A stretch of 64,000 bases of DNA from positions 98,171,141-98,235,140 of the forward strand of contig JAVGWX010000007.1 of the NCBI GenBank assembly GCA_036924085.1, read 5' to 3'. Position numbers and translations under genes: made by a program. Of this stretch, positions 46,556 to 58,345 are shown in pieces. Under the pieces are notes generated by a model. It was not told the DNA's origin and did not search any database. It worked only from the letters and a program-made list of their open reading frames with translations. This stretch comes from Ariolimax columbianus. Lineage: Eukaryota > Mollusca > Gastropoda > Stylommatophora > Arionidae. Positions within the stretch are counted from its first letter, which is position 1; each line of letters begins with the position of its first letter.

Positions 46556-48006
46556 TTGGCAAAAACAAATAAACATTAATGAACAATATCTGAAATATAA
46601 TACTGCCACTGAATAAATAAACATTAATGAAAAATATCCGAAATATAATACTGCCACAGAATAAATAAACATTAATGAACAATATCCGAAATATAATACT
46701 GCCACTGAATAAATAAACATTAATTAAAAATATCCTAAATATAATACTGCCACTAAATAAATAAACATTAATGAACAATATCCGAAATATAATACTGCCA
46801 CTGAATAAATAAACATTAATGAACAATATCCAAAATATAATACTGCCACTGAATAAATAAACATTAATGAACAATATCCGAAATATAATACTGCCACTGA
46901 ATAAATAAACATTAATGAACAATATCCGAAATATAATACTGCCACTGAATAAATAAACATTAATTAAAAATATCCTAAATATAATACTGCCACTGAATAA
47001 ATAAACATTAATGAACAATATCCAAAATATAATACTGCCACTGAATAAATAAACATTAATGAACAATATCCGAAATATAATACTGCCACTGAATAAATAA
47101 ACATTAATTAAAAATATCCTAAATATAATACTGCCACTGAATAAATAAACATTAATGAACAATATCCGAAATATAATACTGCCACTGAATAAATAAACAT
47201 TAATGAACAATATCCAAAATATAATACTGCCACTGAATAAATAAACATTAATGAACAATATCCGAAATATAATACTGCCACTGAATAAATAAACATTAAT
47301 GAACAATATCCGAAATATAATACTGCCACTGAATAAATAAACATTAATTAAAAATATCCTAAATATAATACTGCCACTGAATAAATAAACATTAATGAAC
47401 AATATCCAAAATATAATACTGCCACTGAATAAATAAACATTAATGAACAATATCCGAAATATAATACTGCCACTGAATAAATAAACATTAATTAAAAATA
47501 TCCTAAATATAATACTGCCACTGAATAAATAAACATTAATGAACAATATCCGAAATATAATACTGCCACTGAATAAATAAACATTAATGAACAATATCCA
47601 AAATATAATACTGCCACTGAATAAATAAACATTAATGAACAATATCCGAAATATAATACTGCCACTGAATAAATAAACATTAATTAAAAATATCCTAAAT
47701 ATAATACTGCCACTGAATAAATAAACATTAATGAACAATATCCAAAATATAATACTGCCACTGAATAAATAAACATTAATGAACAATATCTGAAATATAA
47801 TACTGCCACTGAATAAATAAATATTAATGAACAATATCCGAAATATAATACTGCCACTGAATAAATAAACATTAATGAACAATATCTGAAATATAATACT
47901 GCCACTGAATAAATAAATATTAATGAACAATATCCGAAATATAATACTGCCACTGAATAAATAAACATTAATGAACAAAATCCGAAATATAATACTGCCA
48001 CTGAAT
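46556..48006. repeat. 48-bp minisatellite with 384-bp higher-order repeat
   Basis: About 30 copies of a 48-bp AT-rich unit containing AATATAATACTGCCACTGAA. A marker variant (TTAATTAAAAATATCCTAAA) recurs at about 46721, 46961, 47105, 47345, 47489 and 47681, giving blocks of 5, 3, 5, 3 and 4 units and a 384-bp period. The 48-bp period produces a 476-codon minus-strand open frame that looks membrane-like but is an artefact. Confidence 0.95.
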
Positions 48007-48122
48007 ACAAGGTGTCTGCCTGCTTGAGGGCAATCAACCTATACAGATTTAGTTTGTTAAAAATATATAGTGTATGTTTCCATTTGTTTTCACAGGTATT
48101 GGTAATCAACAAAATTGTATAT

Positions 48123-48715
48123 TCACTTCTGCATCTTAAAAGAGCCTTCTTTTTGTTCCTGTATCCATATAAGGTATCCATTGTGTCTAGAGCTTTCGTT
48201 TATTCCTGTATCCATATAAGGTATCCATTGTGTATAGAGCTTTCGTTTATTCCTGTATCCATATAAGGTATCTATTGTGTCTAGAGCTTTCCTTTATTCC
48301 TGTATCCAGATAAGGTATCCATTGTGTCTAGAGCGTTTGTTTATTCCTGTATCCATATAAGGTATCCATTGTTTCTAGAGCATTCATTTATTTCTGTATC
48401 CATTGTGTCTAAAGCTTCCGTTCATTCCTGTATCCATTGTGTCTAGAGCTTCTGTTTGTTCCTGTATCCATATGAGGTATCCATTGTGTCTGGAGCTTCC
48501 GTTTATTCCTGTATCCATATAAGGTATCAATTGCGTTATGAGCTTTCATTTATTCCTGTATCCATTGTGTCTAGAGCTTCTGTTTGTTCCTGTATCCATA
48601 TAAGGTATCCATTGTGTCTAGAGCTTTCATTTATTCCTGTATCCATTGTGTCTAGTGCATTCCTTTATTCCTGTATCCATATAAGGTATCTATTGTGTGT
48701 AGAGCATTCTAGATG
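48123..48715. repeat. 48-bp minisatellite with shorter variants
   Basis: Units such as TCCTGTATCCATATAAGGTA TCCATTGTGTCTAGAGC, about 12 copies; some lack ATATAAGGTATCC, giving shorter units. It ends about 225 bp before exon 10. Confidence 0.9.
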
Positions 48716-48940
48716 ATTTTATAAAAGATCAGATGGTAGTAGAGTGTATGTAAATGATTTAAACTGTCAAATGACATTATTTGCCTCGAGATGAAGATTT
48801 GTTGAACAAAAATGATAACATTTGGTACCTGGCATCAGACACTGATCTGTATGATTGAATACCACGATTTCAATATCTTATTATCTGTTAGAGAACATAC
48901 AAGTTATCTTTATTTTGAGTTTTGTTCCATATATTGTCAG

Positions 48941-49114
48941 GTCATGATGGCCGAAAAGAAAGGCACAGATGAAGTCTATGCTATCAAGGTTTTAAAGAAA
49001 GATGTCATCATACAAGATGATGATGTGGAGTGTACAATGACAGAAAAGAGGATTCTAGCACTGTCTGCCAAACATCCATTTCTGACTGCGTTACATTCGT
49101 CTTTCCAGACAAAG
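48941..49114 (+). CDS. PRKCE: PKC exon 10: kinase N-lobe
   Basis: Encodes residues 410-467. [19 protein letters not shown] contains the ATP-anchoring Lys425, and [13 protein letters not shown] contains the helix-C Glu444 that pairs with it. The exon ends HSSFQTK, followed by donor GTACTT at 49115. The acceptor ATTGTCAG ends at 48940. Both exon ends are in phase 0, so skipping would preserve the frame but remove the catalytic lysine. Confidence 0.96.
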
Positions 49115-49475
49115 GTACTTCTTTGCTAACAGCTAACTCTCTCAATGTAGTATTAATTGTTTTGGTGGTGTTATTTGAGGTTATGCTTATGGATCATATT
49201 TGTGGCTTCTCCATGTAGATCCTGTGGTCTCTCTGAGGAGGAACAATAAACCCACTACACTTGACTACATCGTTCAAGGCCACCAACCTCGAAACGTCAA
49301 AGTTCCATAGAAACTGTCTCTACTCTAACTCTGATTCTCAAGCTGTTGTGATCAATAGACATCCAAACACCATGCTCTTCACATGCTCACGAATTCCACT
49401 CCAGAACAATAATTATAATAGCTTCTGGTCATGATTTTTATTATTTTATATATATCCACACACACATAAGAGGGC
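49115..49475. other. Start of intron 10, no gene seen
   Basis: No coding, RNA or transposon similarity recognised; AT-rich patch near 49440. Confidence 0.4.
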
Positions 49476-49599
49476 TTCAAATGTAAACTTTAAAAGTGGG
49501 AGAGAAATTTAAAAAAACTATGCCTTTGTATTGTAACTTGTTAGTGTGGTTGCCAAGGATATCAAGTCAAGAGAGTCCTGCATATGCCATTACAGTGCA

Positions 49600-49965
49600 G
49601 ACGAACAACATGACATCATAATTGCAGTTCACAGATGGCTACCCCACTATTAACATGCACCAAAGAGGTGCAGCGTTCTGTTATTCATCTTGTGAGCAGC
49701 GAAGTGGTGAACCCTATAGAAATTCATCGGCGATAAAGGTCCAGTATGATGAGGCATGCCTTTCACTCACAATTGGCGATTTTACTTTACGAGGCGATCA
49801 ACGGCTGTATCGACTCTGGGGTCACTATTCTATTTGCCTGATCCGATCGTGAACAGTCTGTCACAGAATTCAAGTATTTTAGAACTTCCGACGCCACTCA
49901 TGCACTTTCTGGAGTGAAAGGCATGCATCACCGTACTGGACTTTCATTCGCCGTAAAAATATATA
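49600..49965. mobile_element. Third mariner-type palindromic relic
   Basis: Around 49655-49760 the plus strand encodes, with frame changes, QRSVI-, NPIEIHRR- and QYDEACLSL-like pieces, the helix-turn-helix N-terminus of a mariner transposase different from the one at 15324. Positions about 49728-49772 (CGGCGATAAAGGTCCAGTAT) recur as the reverse complement at 49912-49960 (ending GTACTGGACTTTCATTCGCC). The terminal repeats could not be fixed. Confidence 0.6.
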
Positions 49966-49979
49966 ATTGTTAAACGCAC

Positions 49980-51225
49980 ACTCAAACGATGATGGAACAA
50001 GCCTGTAGTAGTAGAAAACAAACGTTTGGAAACTATCAAATTCACAGACTACCAGGTCATAGTCAAGCAGTTGGAGGGGGTTTTACAGCAGTTGATCAAT
50101 AAAGTTTATAGCATTGCAAAGGAATACAGAATGAAGATAAATATAAAGAAGACATAAGTCATGGGTATTGCAAGAGAACCACAAGCAGCAAGTCTAGTTG
50201 TAGAAGTTGGATAGATCAAGCAAGGGAGTCAGTTGCCATATTTGTAGTGTATCATTACAGTGGACACCTCTAGAGATAATGGTATAAGAGCTAGAATTGC
50301 AATGGCACATGAAAACATAAACATTTTGGTAAATGAGACCAAGATTAACCCTACCACACCTGAGGCCCTGAACCTAACTATCCCCCATTCCTGGGCTCCA
50401 GAGCATTAAAGAGAAAAAACAAACATGATATAGAAAAATTTAGTTACATGCAAACAAGTGGTTAGAATAAGATGTAACTTGGAGACATTGTAGAATATAG
50501 GTTTACCTTTCATCTAGCGTCAATATTCCACTTTTGTGTGCCAATCCACCCAGAAAAAGGCAAAGAATCTGTCTCGAGTCATAACATTTCCAAATCCGGG
50601 AGTAAACACAACAAAGAGCCCTCATTTGTCCAATAATCCTGATAGCTGGGCTTTATACATGAGTATTCCATATAGATCCTCAGTCCAAGAAAAGCTTTCA
50701 TCTCATCACTCGAGCTCTCTCTGTCTGTTTCACTTGAACAGAGTCTGAATCAACCAAATTATTGATCACCTGTTGGACTGTCATAAGCCTAGACTTACTT
50801 TACTTTCCTGTTGAAGTGCTTGGTTCATCAGCCGCTCGTTTCATTGTCAATTTTCCGAATTTTTTCACGTTAAACCCCACAAAATCAATTCAAACATGGG
50901 GGTAGCCATTTGCAATGACTAATCACGAGGATTGACCACGATTGGTTGATTATTTTTAGATTCTGACGCATTTTATTACGTACTACCTAAAGTACCGCAA
51001 AACCGGTCCAGCGGTATAGCGTCAGTTAAGGAAATTACCGGAAAAAGGGTACAGCGGTCTGGTAGGATTAAACAAGTGCAGGAATTCAAGTACTTGGGCA
51101 GGGTTTTCATACAGGATGGAGGCTTAGATAGAGAAATTGAGATCTGGTGCCAAAAAGTAAATGCAATTGCATACCAGCTGTCACCATTATTGAAACACCC
51201 TAACATAAACATGTCCACAAAAAGA
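49980..51225 (+). pseudogene. LINE RT relic split by a piggyBac element
   Basis: Left part: VIVKQLEGVLQQLINKVY and KEYRMKINIKKT, RT palm and following helix. Right part (after 51071): VQEFKYLGRVFIQDGGLDRE and EIWCQKVNAIAYQLSPLLKH. The two halves are consecutive in the family and are separated by the TTAA element at 50349-51067. Stops present. Confidence 0.75.
50349..51067. mobile_element. piggyBac-like non-autonomous element (copy 1)
   Basis: Flanked by TTAA at 50345-50348 and 51068-51071. The termini are inverted repeats: CCCTACCACACC on the left and GGTCTGGTAGGA on the right, each with a single change from copy 2. Subterminal sequence includes TCTGACGCATTTTATTACG, similar to the TGACGCA internal repeats of piggyBac. 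It is about 719 bp and has no transposase. Confidence 0.88.
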
Positions 51226-51239
51226 TGCTGATCAACAGT

Positions 51240-52900
51240 TAGTTAGTAAGTTACCCATCGCAACCGAAGATGGTGACAGCGTCAGACATGTTTATTCAGA
51301 TGTGACTGTACAGTCCGATTTGAGCGTGACAAACTCTTCTGTACGTACGGCACACATGAACAGCATTTTTAATTGGGCAGTCTTGCATTCTTTCCTTTCA
51401 TGCAGCTCGCATTTCCTGCGCCTCCGTGATGGTCCTCTGCTCAGCGGTGCAAGCACCATGTATGACAGCAGTGCACCAGGCTGAGCGGTTCGGAGCATGC
51501 AGCTCCGAGTCAGCAACATCAATGGAGAAACTTTTCAAAGAAACTTTTAGAGTGTCTTTGTATCGTTTACTGGTCCCAAACATTTTGTCGTAGTCTTTCG
51601 AAAGCAGCACTCGCCTTGGAAATCCTGTTGTGGACCTCAGTCAATATTTCCTTCTCTGGTGAGGGTACTGCCAAGGTAGGTAAAGCTATCAACTGCTTTT
51701 AGGCGATGTCCCTGTACAGTGATGTTTGGTTCGTGGTAGAGCTCCCCAGGCGCAGGTAAAAACATTATCTCCGTTTTCTTGGTGTTTACAGTAAGACCAA
51801 AATTAGTGCACACAGTTGAGAACTCATTCATGATTCCTGCATGTCCTTTTCTGAGCATGTGTTAATTCCGCAGTCGTTGGCAAAGAGGAGATCTAAGATA
51901 GTTGCTTTTTTCACCTATGTGAAGGCCTTTAAACACCTTAGAGTGAACAGCTGCCCATCCGTCCGGTATCTTATCTGTATGCCAGTGTCACAGTCACGTG
52001 TTGCATCAGAAAGCATGGCTGCAAATACGATGCTAAAAATGTTAGGGCCAGCACACAGCCCTGTTTGACTCCATTTATGACTTGGAATGCTGCAGAGAGT
52101 TCACCATCATTCAGTACATAGGATGACATGCCATCATGAAACTGGCGGACGACTGTCATGAATTTTTCGGGACAACCGAATTTCACCATGATTTTCCTGA
52201 GTCTGCTCCTGTTGACGGTGTCAAAGGCCTTTGTCAGGTCAACAAAAGTTATGTACAGATCATGATACTATTCCTGACATTTCTCTTGGATTTGACGAGC
52301 TGCAAAAATCATCTAACCGTCCCACGGAAACCATATTGACACTCTGGAAGTAGCTTCTGCTCGAGGTGAGCTGTTAAGCGATTGAGCATAACCCGAGCTA
52401 AAATGTTTCCAGCGATAGACAGGAAGGAGATCCCTCTGTGATTATCACAAGATTGACGATTGCCCTTGTGCTTGTACATGTGGACGATGGTCGCATCTTT
52501 CAGTTCCTGCGGCATATGACCTATATCCCAAATTGAGCAAAAGTGGTCTGTTAGCTTGTGTAACAGCACAGGGCCTCCTGCCTTGTAGAACTCAGCAGGA
52601 ATAGCATCTGACCTGGTGGCTTTGCCACTGGACATTAAGCTGATTGATTTCTCAACCTCATCTGTACTAGATGGGATACCCAGCCTGTCATTGACTTCAA
52701 CTTGAGGTATGCGTGTTACGGCTAATTCACTGATAGTGGATTGACAGTTTAGGATAGCACTGAAGTGCTCTGACTATCGCTCCAGAATGTCGACCTTGTC
52801 GGTCATCAGTGCTGTGCCATCAGCATTAAGGACAGGAGATGAATGATAGGACCTGGGACCATAGAATGTCTTCAGGGCATCGTGAAACCAACAGTATATT
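51240..52900 (-). pseudogene. LINE RT relic, 3' two thirds
   Basis: From right to left on the minus strand: ATRSDAIPAEFYKAGGPVLL, DATIVHMYKHKGNRQSCDNH, GISFLSIAGNILARVMLNRL, YGFRG; then VRQFHDGMSSYVLNDGELSA and GVKQGCVLA; then FSTVCTNFGLTVNTKKTEIM and SFTYLGSTLTREGNID; then RYKDTLKVSLKSF. The YADD segment lies in a damaged interval near 51880. The 3' end near 51240 reads CGGTTGCGATGGGTAACTTA. Frameshifts separate the blocks. Confidence 0.85.
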
Positions 52901-52924
52901 CATGCCAACGCTGAGAAACAAAAT

Positions 52925-53315
52925 CTCTAGAGAGAAAGATCACGACATGTGAGATATGATGCCTTCGGAAAACAATCAACGTAACTAGGAGAGACAGAAT
53001 GCGCAATGAAGATGAAAATTGAAGCAAGACCTTGCACTGAATATATTGATGAGAGAAGCAAGTAGTTCACCCACCTATTGAGAATGCAACCTGACCAACT
53101 ACAGCTGTGCACCTATAACACAGGGATTGGGTTTTCGCAACCGTGGCAGACCCAGAACTAGATGGATAAGAAATGTTACATATATTCTAAATCGTCATGG
53201 GATGATGACTACTTCAGCGACGCGTCTTTCCTTGGACATAAAACTGCAGCTCCCCACACCGCTTCATGGCACAAGTGGATAAGACAAGACAACTACAAAC
53301 AATCTGCAGGAAAAT
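52925..53315 (+). pseudogene. LINE C-terminal relic
   Basis: VTRRDRMRNEDEN near 52980, a GRPRTRW-like piece near 53145 (CGTGGCAGACCCAGAACTAG), and HGMMTTSATRLSLDIKL-like sequence to TASWHKWIRQDNY near 53270. Order and content match the tail of a LINE protein; several stops. Confidence 0.6.
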
Positions 53316-53334
53316 TAAGGCTCTTTTCTTGTGT

Positions 53335-53740
53335 CTGAGACAATACATACCCTGCTGGACAGTTACAGGGCCAATAGGCTCATAGCCAGAGAACTTGTGT
53401 ACTACCAGATGGATAGGGCTGCCCTTAGTAAGGCATGATTATCTGATAAGGGTCAGCTTATGGAGGTCAGGAGGCTACACATTCTTCTGGAGTGCATGTG
53501 CTAGCACTGAACGACGTGAGTCTTGTGTTGGATTTACTGTCAGATCTCGACTGGTCCAAGAGCTTGCTGAGCTCCACAAGGGTGCCAGTGATTGGGTGTT
53601 GTCTATTCGGCTCTCTTTGGACAGGGAAGGTATGCTATAGTGGTTATAGGGAAAATGACCGCTGAACATCTGCTGCAAAATGGCTTGACATACGAGGACC
53701 ATAGATGCAGTGTCGACAGCCTCAAGAAATTCAAGTCGAC
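53335..53740 (+). pseudogene. Deleted LINE: endonuclease joined directly to zinc-knuckle tail
   Basis: 53340-53630 encodes, across small frame changes, TLLDSYRANRLIARELVYYQ, MDRAALSKA, YTFFWSACASTERRESCVGF and SRLVQELAELHKGASDWVLS, the N-terminal part of an EEP endonuclease. At about 53648 the sequence passes without a gap into GKMTAEHLLQNGLTYEDHRC, the knuckle at the C-terminus of the RNase-H LINE family (compare 58374-59174). All of RT and RNase H is missing. Confidence 0.75.
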
Positions 53741-54916
<1,176 letters not shown>

Positions 54917-55017
54917 TAGAATTAGCATGAATTTGTCTCCAACAATTTTTAGCATAAGATAAATAGCAGGACATACATTTTATAAATACTTATATTTGTC
55001 AGACATTGAAAAATTTG

Positions 55018-55039
55018 TCCCCCCCCCCCCCCCCCCCCA
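55018..55039. repeat. C homopolymer
   Basis: About 22 consecutive C residues, 170 bp after exon 11; its exact length is likely unreliable in an assembly. Confidence 0.85.
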
Positions 55040-55061
55040 TTTAATTTGTAGGGATAATCAT

Positions 55062-55290
55062 ATTCAGGGGGCTAAGTGTCTCGGGGTAAGATGTTTGCCT
55101 CCGGTGCCAGAGGTCGCAGGTTCGAATCACGTTGGAGACCGGGATTTTTTCACGTGGATCTTCTGGTAATAAATTCATATGATCTTAATAAATTCATATG
55201 ATCTATGGGTAGTGAGGTCGGACTCCCGTGTTCAGTGTTGAGCACGTTAAAAATCCCTTGGCAGTTAGAAATAAAAAAGACGAGGTTTAA
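55062..55290 (+). mobile_element. tRNA-derived SINE, family 4
   Basis: The head GGGGCTAAGTGTCTCGGGGT and AGGTCGCAGGTTCGAATCAC resemble a tRNA, with a B box at 55111-55122. The body ATGGGTAGTGAGGTCGGACT CCCGTGTTC and GCACGTTAAAAATCCC, as recalled from common molluscan SINEs, supports the family. A 19-bp AT-rich piece is duplicated at 55170-55205. Confidence 0.8.
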
Positions 55291-56030
55291 TGACTGCTGC
55301 CTGGATAAAATTCAGAATTCTTGTTAAAAATCTACCCAAATTATTTGTATCTTCCCCCAATTCTAGAAAGCCGCAGGAAGTTTTAAAATACCTGCTATGG
55401 ATAGCCAATAGCTTTCGACTACCTGGCAATAGACATTAGCATGCCTGTTTGAATGCCAGAGTTTAAAGTATTCCAAGTATCCTATTCAATCATATTTTCA
55501 TATTTTTGTTTGAAGGAGAGCAGTAAGACATCAGTGGACAAGCATTCCAAATACATTCTATTTATGATAAGTTGAATGTGACTGAATGACCTAACTTCTG
55601 GATAATGAGACACACCCTTTTAAATGGATATTGCAACATTTCATGGCATACTTTATATGAGATAACCAAACATAATGATAAACACAGACTTGTGAAAGAG
55701 AATAAGCAAATGACTACAGTTTAAGGTTAAGGAAAGGGGATGGATAGGATGCAACCTCAGAAAGCAGTCAACAATATATACATACATGTGTTGGATTGAA
55801 ACCCACGGGAGAAAAGTTGATTGGGGATTGGGGAGAGTGAAGAACACCGGGTAAAGAAATAAAAGCAAAGAAGGTAATGCACAGGTGTTGAAACCTCATT
55901 AGCAGAGCGTGCAAAGAGAGCCTTTGGGTTGTCCTCTTGGTCTGGAGCCTTGACTATTGGCTTACTATGGGAGCTGTTCTCCTTCCATTCTGCCAACCAA
56001 ACCACTATAGTTAAGATTGCTCCACTCCAG
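55291..56030. other. Intron 11 stretch without recognised genes
   Basis: A CTACCTGGCAATAGACATTA piece near 55420 resembles the tail at 37567. Otherwise nothing recognised. Confidence 0.4.
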
Positions 56031-56039
56031 TTTCAAGAT

Positions 56040-56335
56040 ACTGGCATATAGCCCAATTACAGACCTTGTCCCTTCTTGTTACATGGACTTTCTAGTTTCT
56101 GAGGTCTGGAGTTGGCTTCTTTGCTTCCATCATGTTTATATCCCCTATACGAAAAGGACTCCACACCTGTACACAGTACTCCAATCTAAGTGTAACTAAT
56201 GCTTTATACAGTTTGACTATCATTTCCTTGCTCCTTTGTTTAATATTTCTTTTTATCATACCTTACATTGCATTTGCCTTTTTCACTGTTACGTGGACTT
56301 GCTCACTCACTTTACCTGTATGATCTTATCCTGTT
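56040..56335 (-). pseudogene. CR1-like LINE RT thumb relic
   Basis: The minus strand reads VTVKKANAMYGMIKRNIKQR, then MIVKLYKALVTLRLEYCVQV WSPF and KPTPDLRN. KANxxLGxI and TLYKxLVRPxLEYCxQVW are hallmark CR1-clade segments. Isolated fragment. Confidence 0.75.
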
Positions 56336-56439
56336 CCGGTAAGATGGCGACCAAGCAACAGCTGCTATCATGATCTGCGAGGTTCGTGTGGTTTTTTCGT
56401 TCCAATTAATGTATGAAGCGCAGTGTTGTGTGGCGATCA

Positions 56440-57055
56440 TTTTCTAGCATGTCTTACGCTATTCACAGGAAGCCTATGTGTGTAATTTTCATCGGAATTC
56501 TGAGAAAACACGATCTGTTCTTCATGTGTAATAGAATACATGTTGTTGGATAGGACGTCACTACAAATTGCGCACCGTCCTTGGTTGGTGGGCATGACCT
56601 ACTTGGAAATTGCATCCATTTTCATTGCATGCCACGACTGGAATCTCCCCTCAGCCATAGGTTAATGGTCCCTTACCTAGACCTACAGATGTGGGCACTG
56701 GTCAGCAGCAGCGTCTTCTAGTCTACGCGTGGGGGCTGCTGCTGTCGAGAGGTACGACATTCGTCTGTCAAATCGTCAAGGAAATGTTGGTGTGCGATGA
56801 ACTCCCACAAGTTTCAAGCGACCCCTGGTCTCACGGATTGTACGACCTGAATGTCTGCATCTTGAGCTACTTCCAGTCATCTTGATTGTATGTCTTGCCA
56901 CTGGTTCCCGGTAACTCAGGACGAGAGAGTGAGATTGATGTCCAGCGTAGCTTCTTCTCGCTATAATCCAAATGCAGCACAAGTTACATCTTCAGGACGA
57001 GGACAGTCTGATGATGTCACCATCATTGCTTGCGATGGGCAACTTACTTACTTAT
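56440..57055. repeat. Dispersed repeat D (copy 2) and flanking repeat
   Basis: 56835-57050 matches 46150-46350: CTTGATTGTATGTCTTGCCA, CGAGAGAGTGAGATTGATGT, CTATAATCCAAATGCAGCAC and CATTGCTTGCGATGGGCAAC followed by TTACTTACTT. The left portion extends further than copy 1, so this is the longer copy. Confidence 0.65.
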
Positions 57056-57450
57056 GATCTATTATAACCCCTAGGTCCCTTTCCTTTTCTATCATTCTAA
57101 TATTGTTCTCGCCCAGGCAACAAGTTTTTCTCTGGGATATGTTGATAAAGCCCTGTAATCTCTTAATTAATATTGCGTTGGACATCTGCTATGTTTCTAG
57201 TCCATAAAATAGTACCCACTTCGCTGGCTCTAAAAATGCCATCTTCAGTTATGATCCAGCTGCATGCCACTCAATAAGAGCACACTCGGCTTCTGGTGCT
57301 AGCTAAGATCTCCTGTGTAGTGCATTCTCTTCTTCATGAACTGACCTGAGTACATAATTGTTTCTTCTGATATTGGCCTGGTTGTGTCCATCATGTTCTG
57401 CTGTGTTCTAGCGAGGTGATGTTGAATTTGTCCGTCTACTGTAATTTAAG
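57056..57450. other. Intron 11 stretch without recognised genes
   Basis: No recognisable coding or repeat content. Confidence 0.4.
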
Positions 57451-57620
57451 TTAACCCTACCAGACCTGAGGCCCTGAACCTAACTGTCCCCTATACCTGG
57501 GCTCCTGAGCATTAAAGAGAAAAAACCAACATGATATAGAAAAATGAAAGTTACATGCAAACAAGTGGTTAGAATAAGATGGAACTTGGAGACATTGTAG
57601 AAAATAGGTCTACCTTTCAT

Positions 57621-57869
57621 CTAGCGCCAATATTCCACCTTTGTGTGCCAATCCACCCAGCAGGATGAACCTTCATCACCACCTAGTTCTCCCATATCAG
57701 CTGTTTGAGGGACACGCCTCCCTTCTCTTACTATTGATCTAGCTCTAGATCTATAAGGTTCAAGATTCTCCTCATCACTCGAGCTCTCACTGTCTGTGTC
57801 ACTTGAACTGGAAACGTATTCTTCAGAGTCTGAATCAACCAAAGTATTGATCACCTGTTGGACTGTCAT
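57621..57869 (-). pseudogene. N-terminal fragment of a piggyBac-type transposase
   Basis: An 82-codon frame starting MTVQQVINTLVDSDSEEYVS, then a Ser/Asp/Glu-rich stretch (SSSSDTDSESSSDEE) near residues 20-36. Acidic, Ser-rich N-termini are usual in piggyBac transposases, and the position and orientation inside the TTAA element agree. The catalytic DDD domain is absent, so it is a remnant; the identification is contextual. Confidence 0.55.
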
Positions 57870-58345
57870 AAGCGTAGACCTACTTCGTTTTTCTGTTAAG
57901 TGCTTGGATCATCAGCCGCTCGTTTCATTGTGAATTTTCAGAATTTTTTCACGTTAAACCACACAGTCAATTCACACATCGGGGCAGACATTTGCAATGA
58001 CTAACCATGAGGTTTGACCACGATTGGTTGGTTATTTTTAGATTGTGACGCATTTTTTAGCCTAGACCTTCGTTTTCCTGTTAAGTGTTTGGTTCATCAG
58101 CCGCTCGTTTCATTGTGAATTTTCAGAATTTTTTCACGTTAAACCACACAAAGTCAATTCACACATCGGGGCAGACATTTGCAATGGCTAACCATGAGAT
58201 TTGACCACGATTGGTTGGTTATTTTTAGATTGTGACGCATTTTTTAGCCTAGATCTACTTCATTTTCCTGTTAAGTGCTTGGTTCATCAGCCGCTCGTTT
58301 CATTGTGAATTTTCCGAATTTTTTCACATTAAACCACACAAAGTC

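Noticed and set aside
46548..47978. 476-codon minus-strand frame resembling a repeated membrane protein
   Set aside because: Caused by the 48-bp AT-rich array; hydrophobic residues simply reflect A/T-rich codons, and other frames on the same strand are also open.
55066..55125. Possible tRNA gene
   Set aside because: tRNA-like head of SINE family 4; continues directly into a SINE body without a tRNA 3' end.
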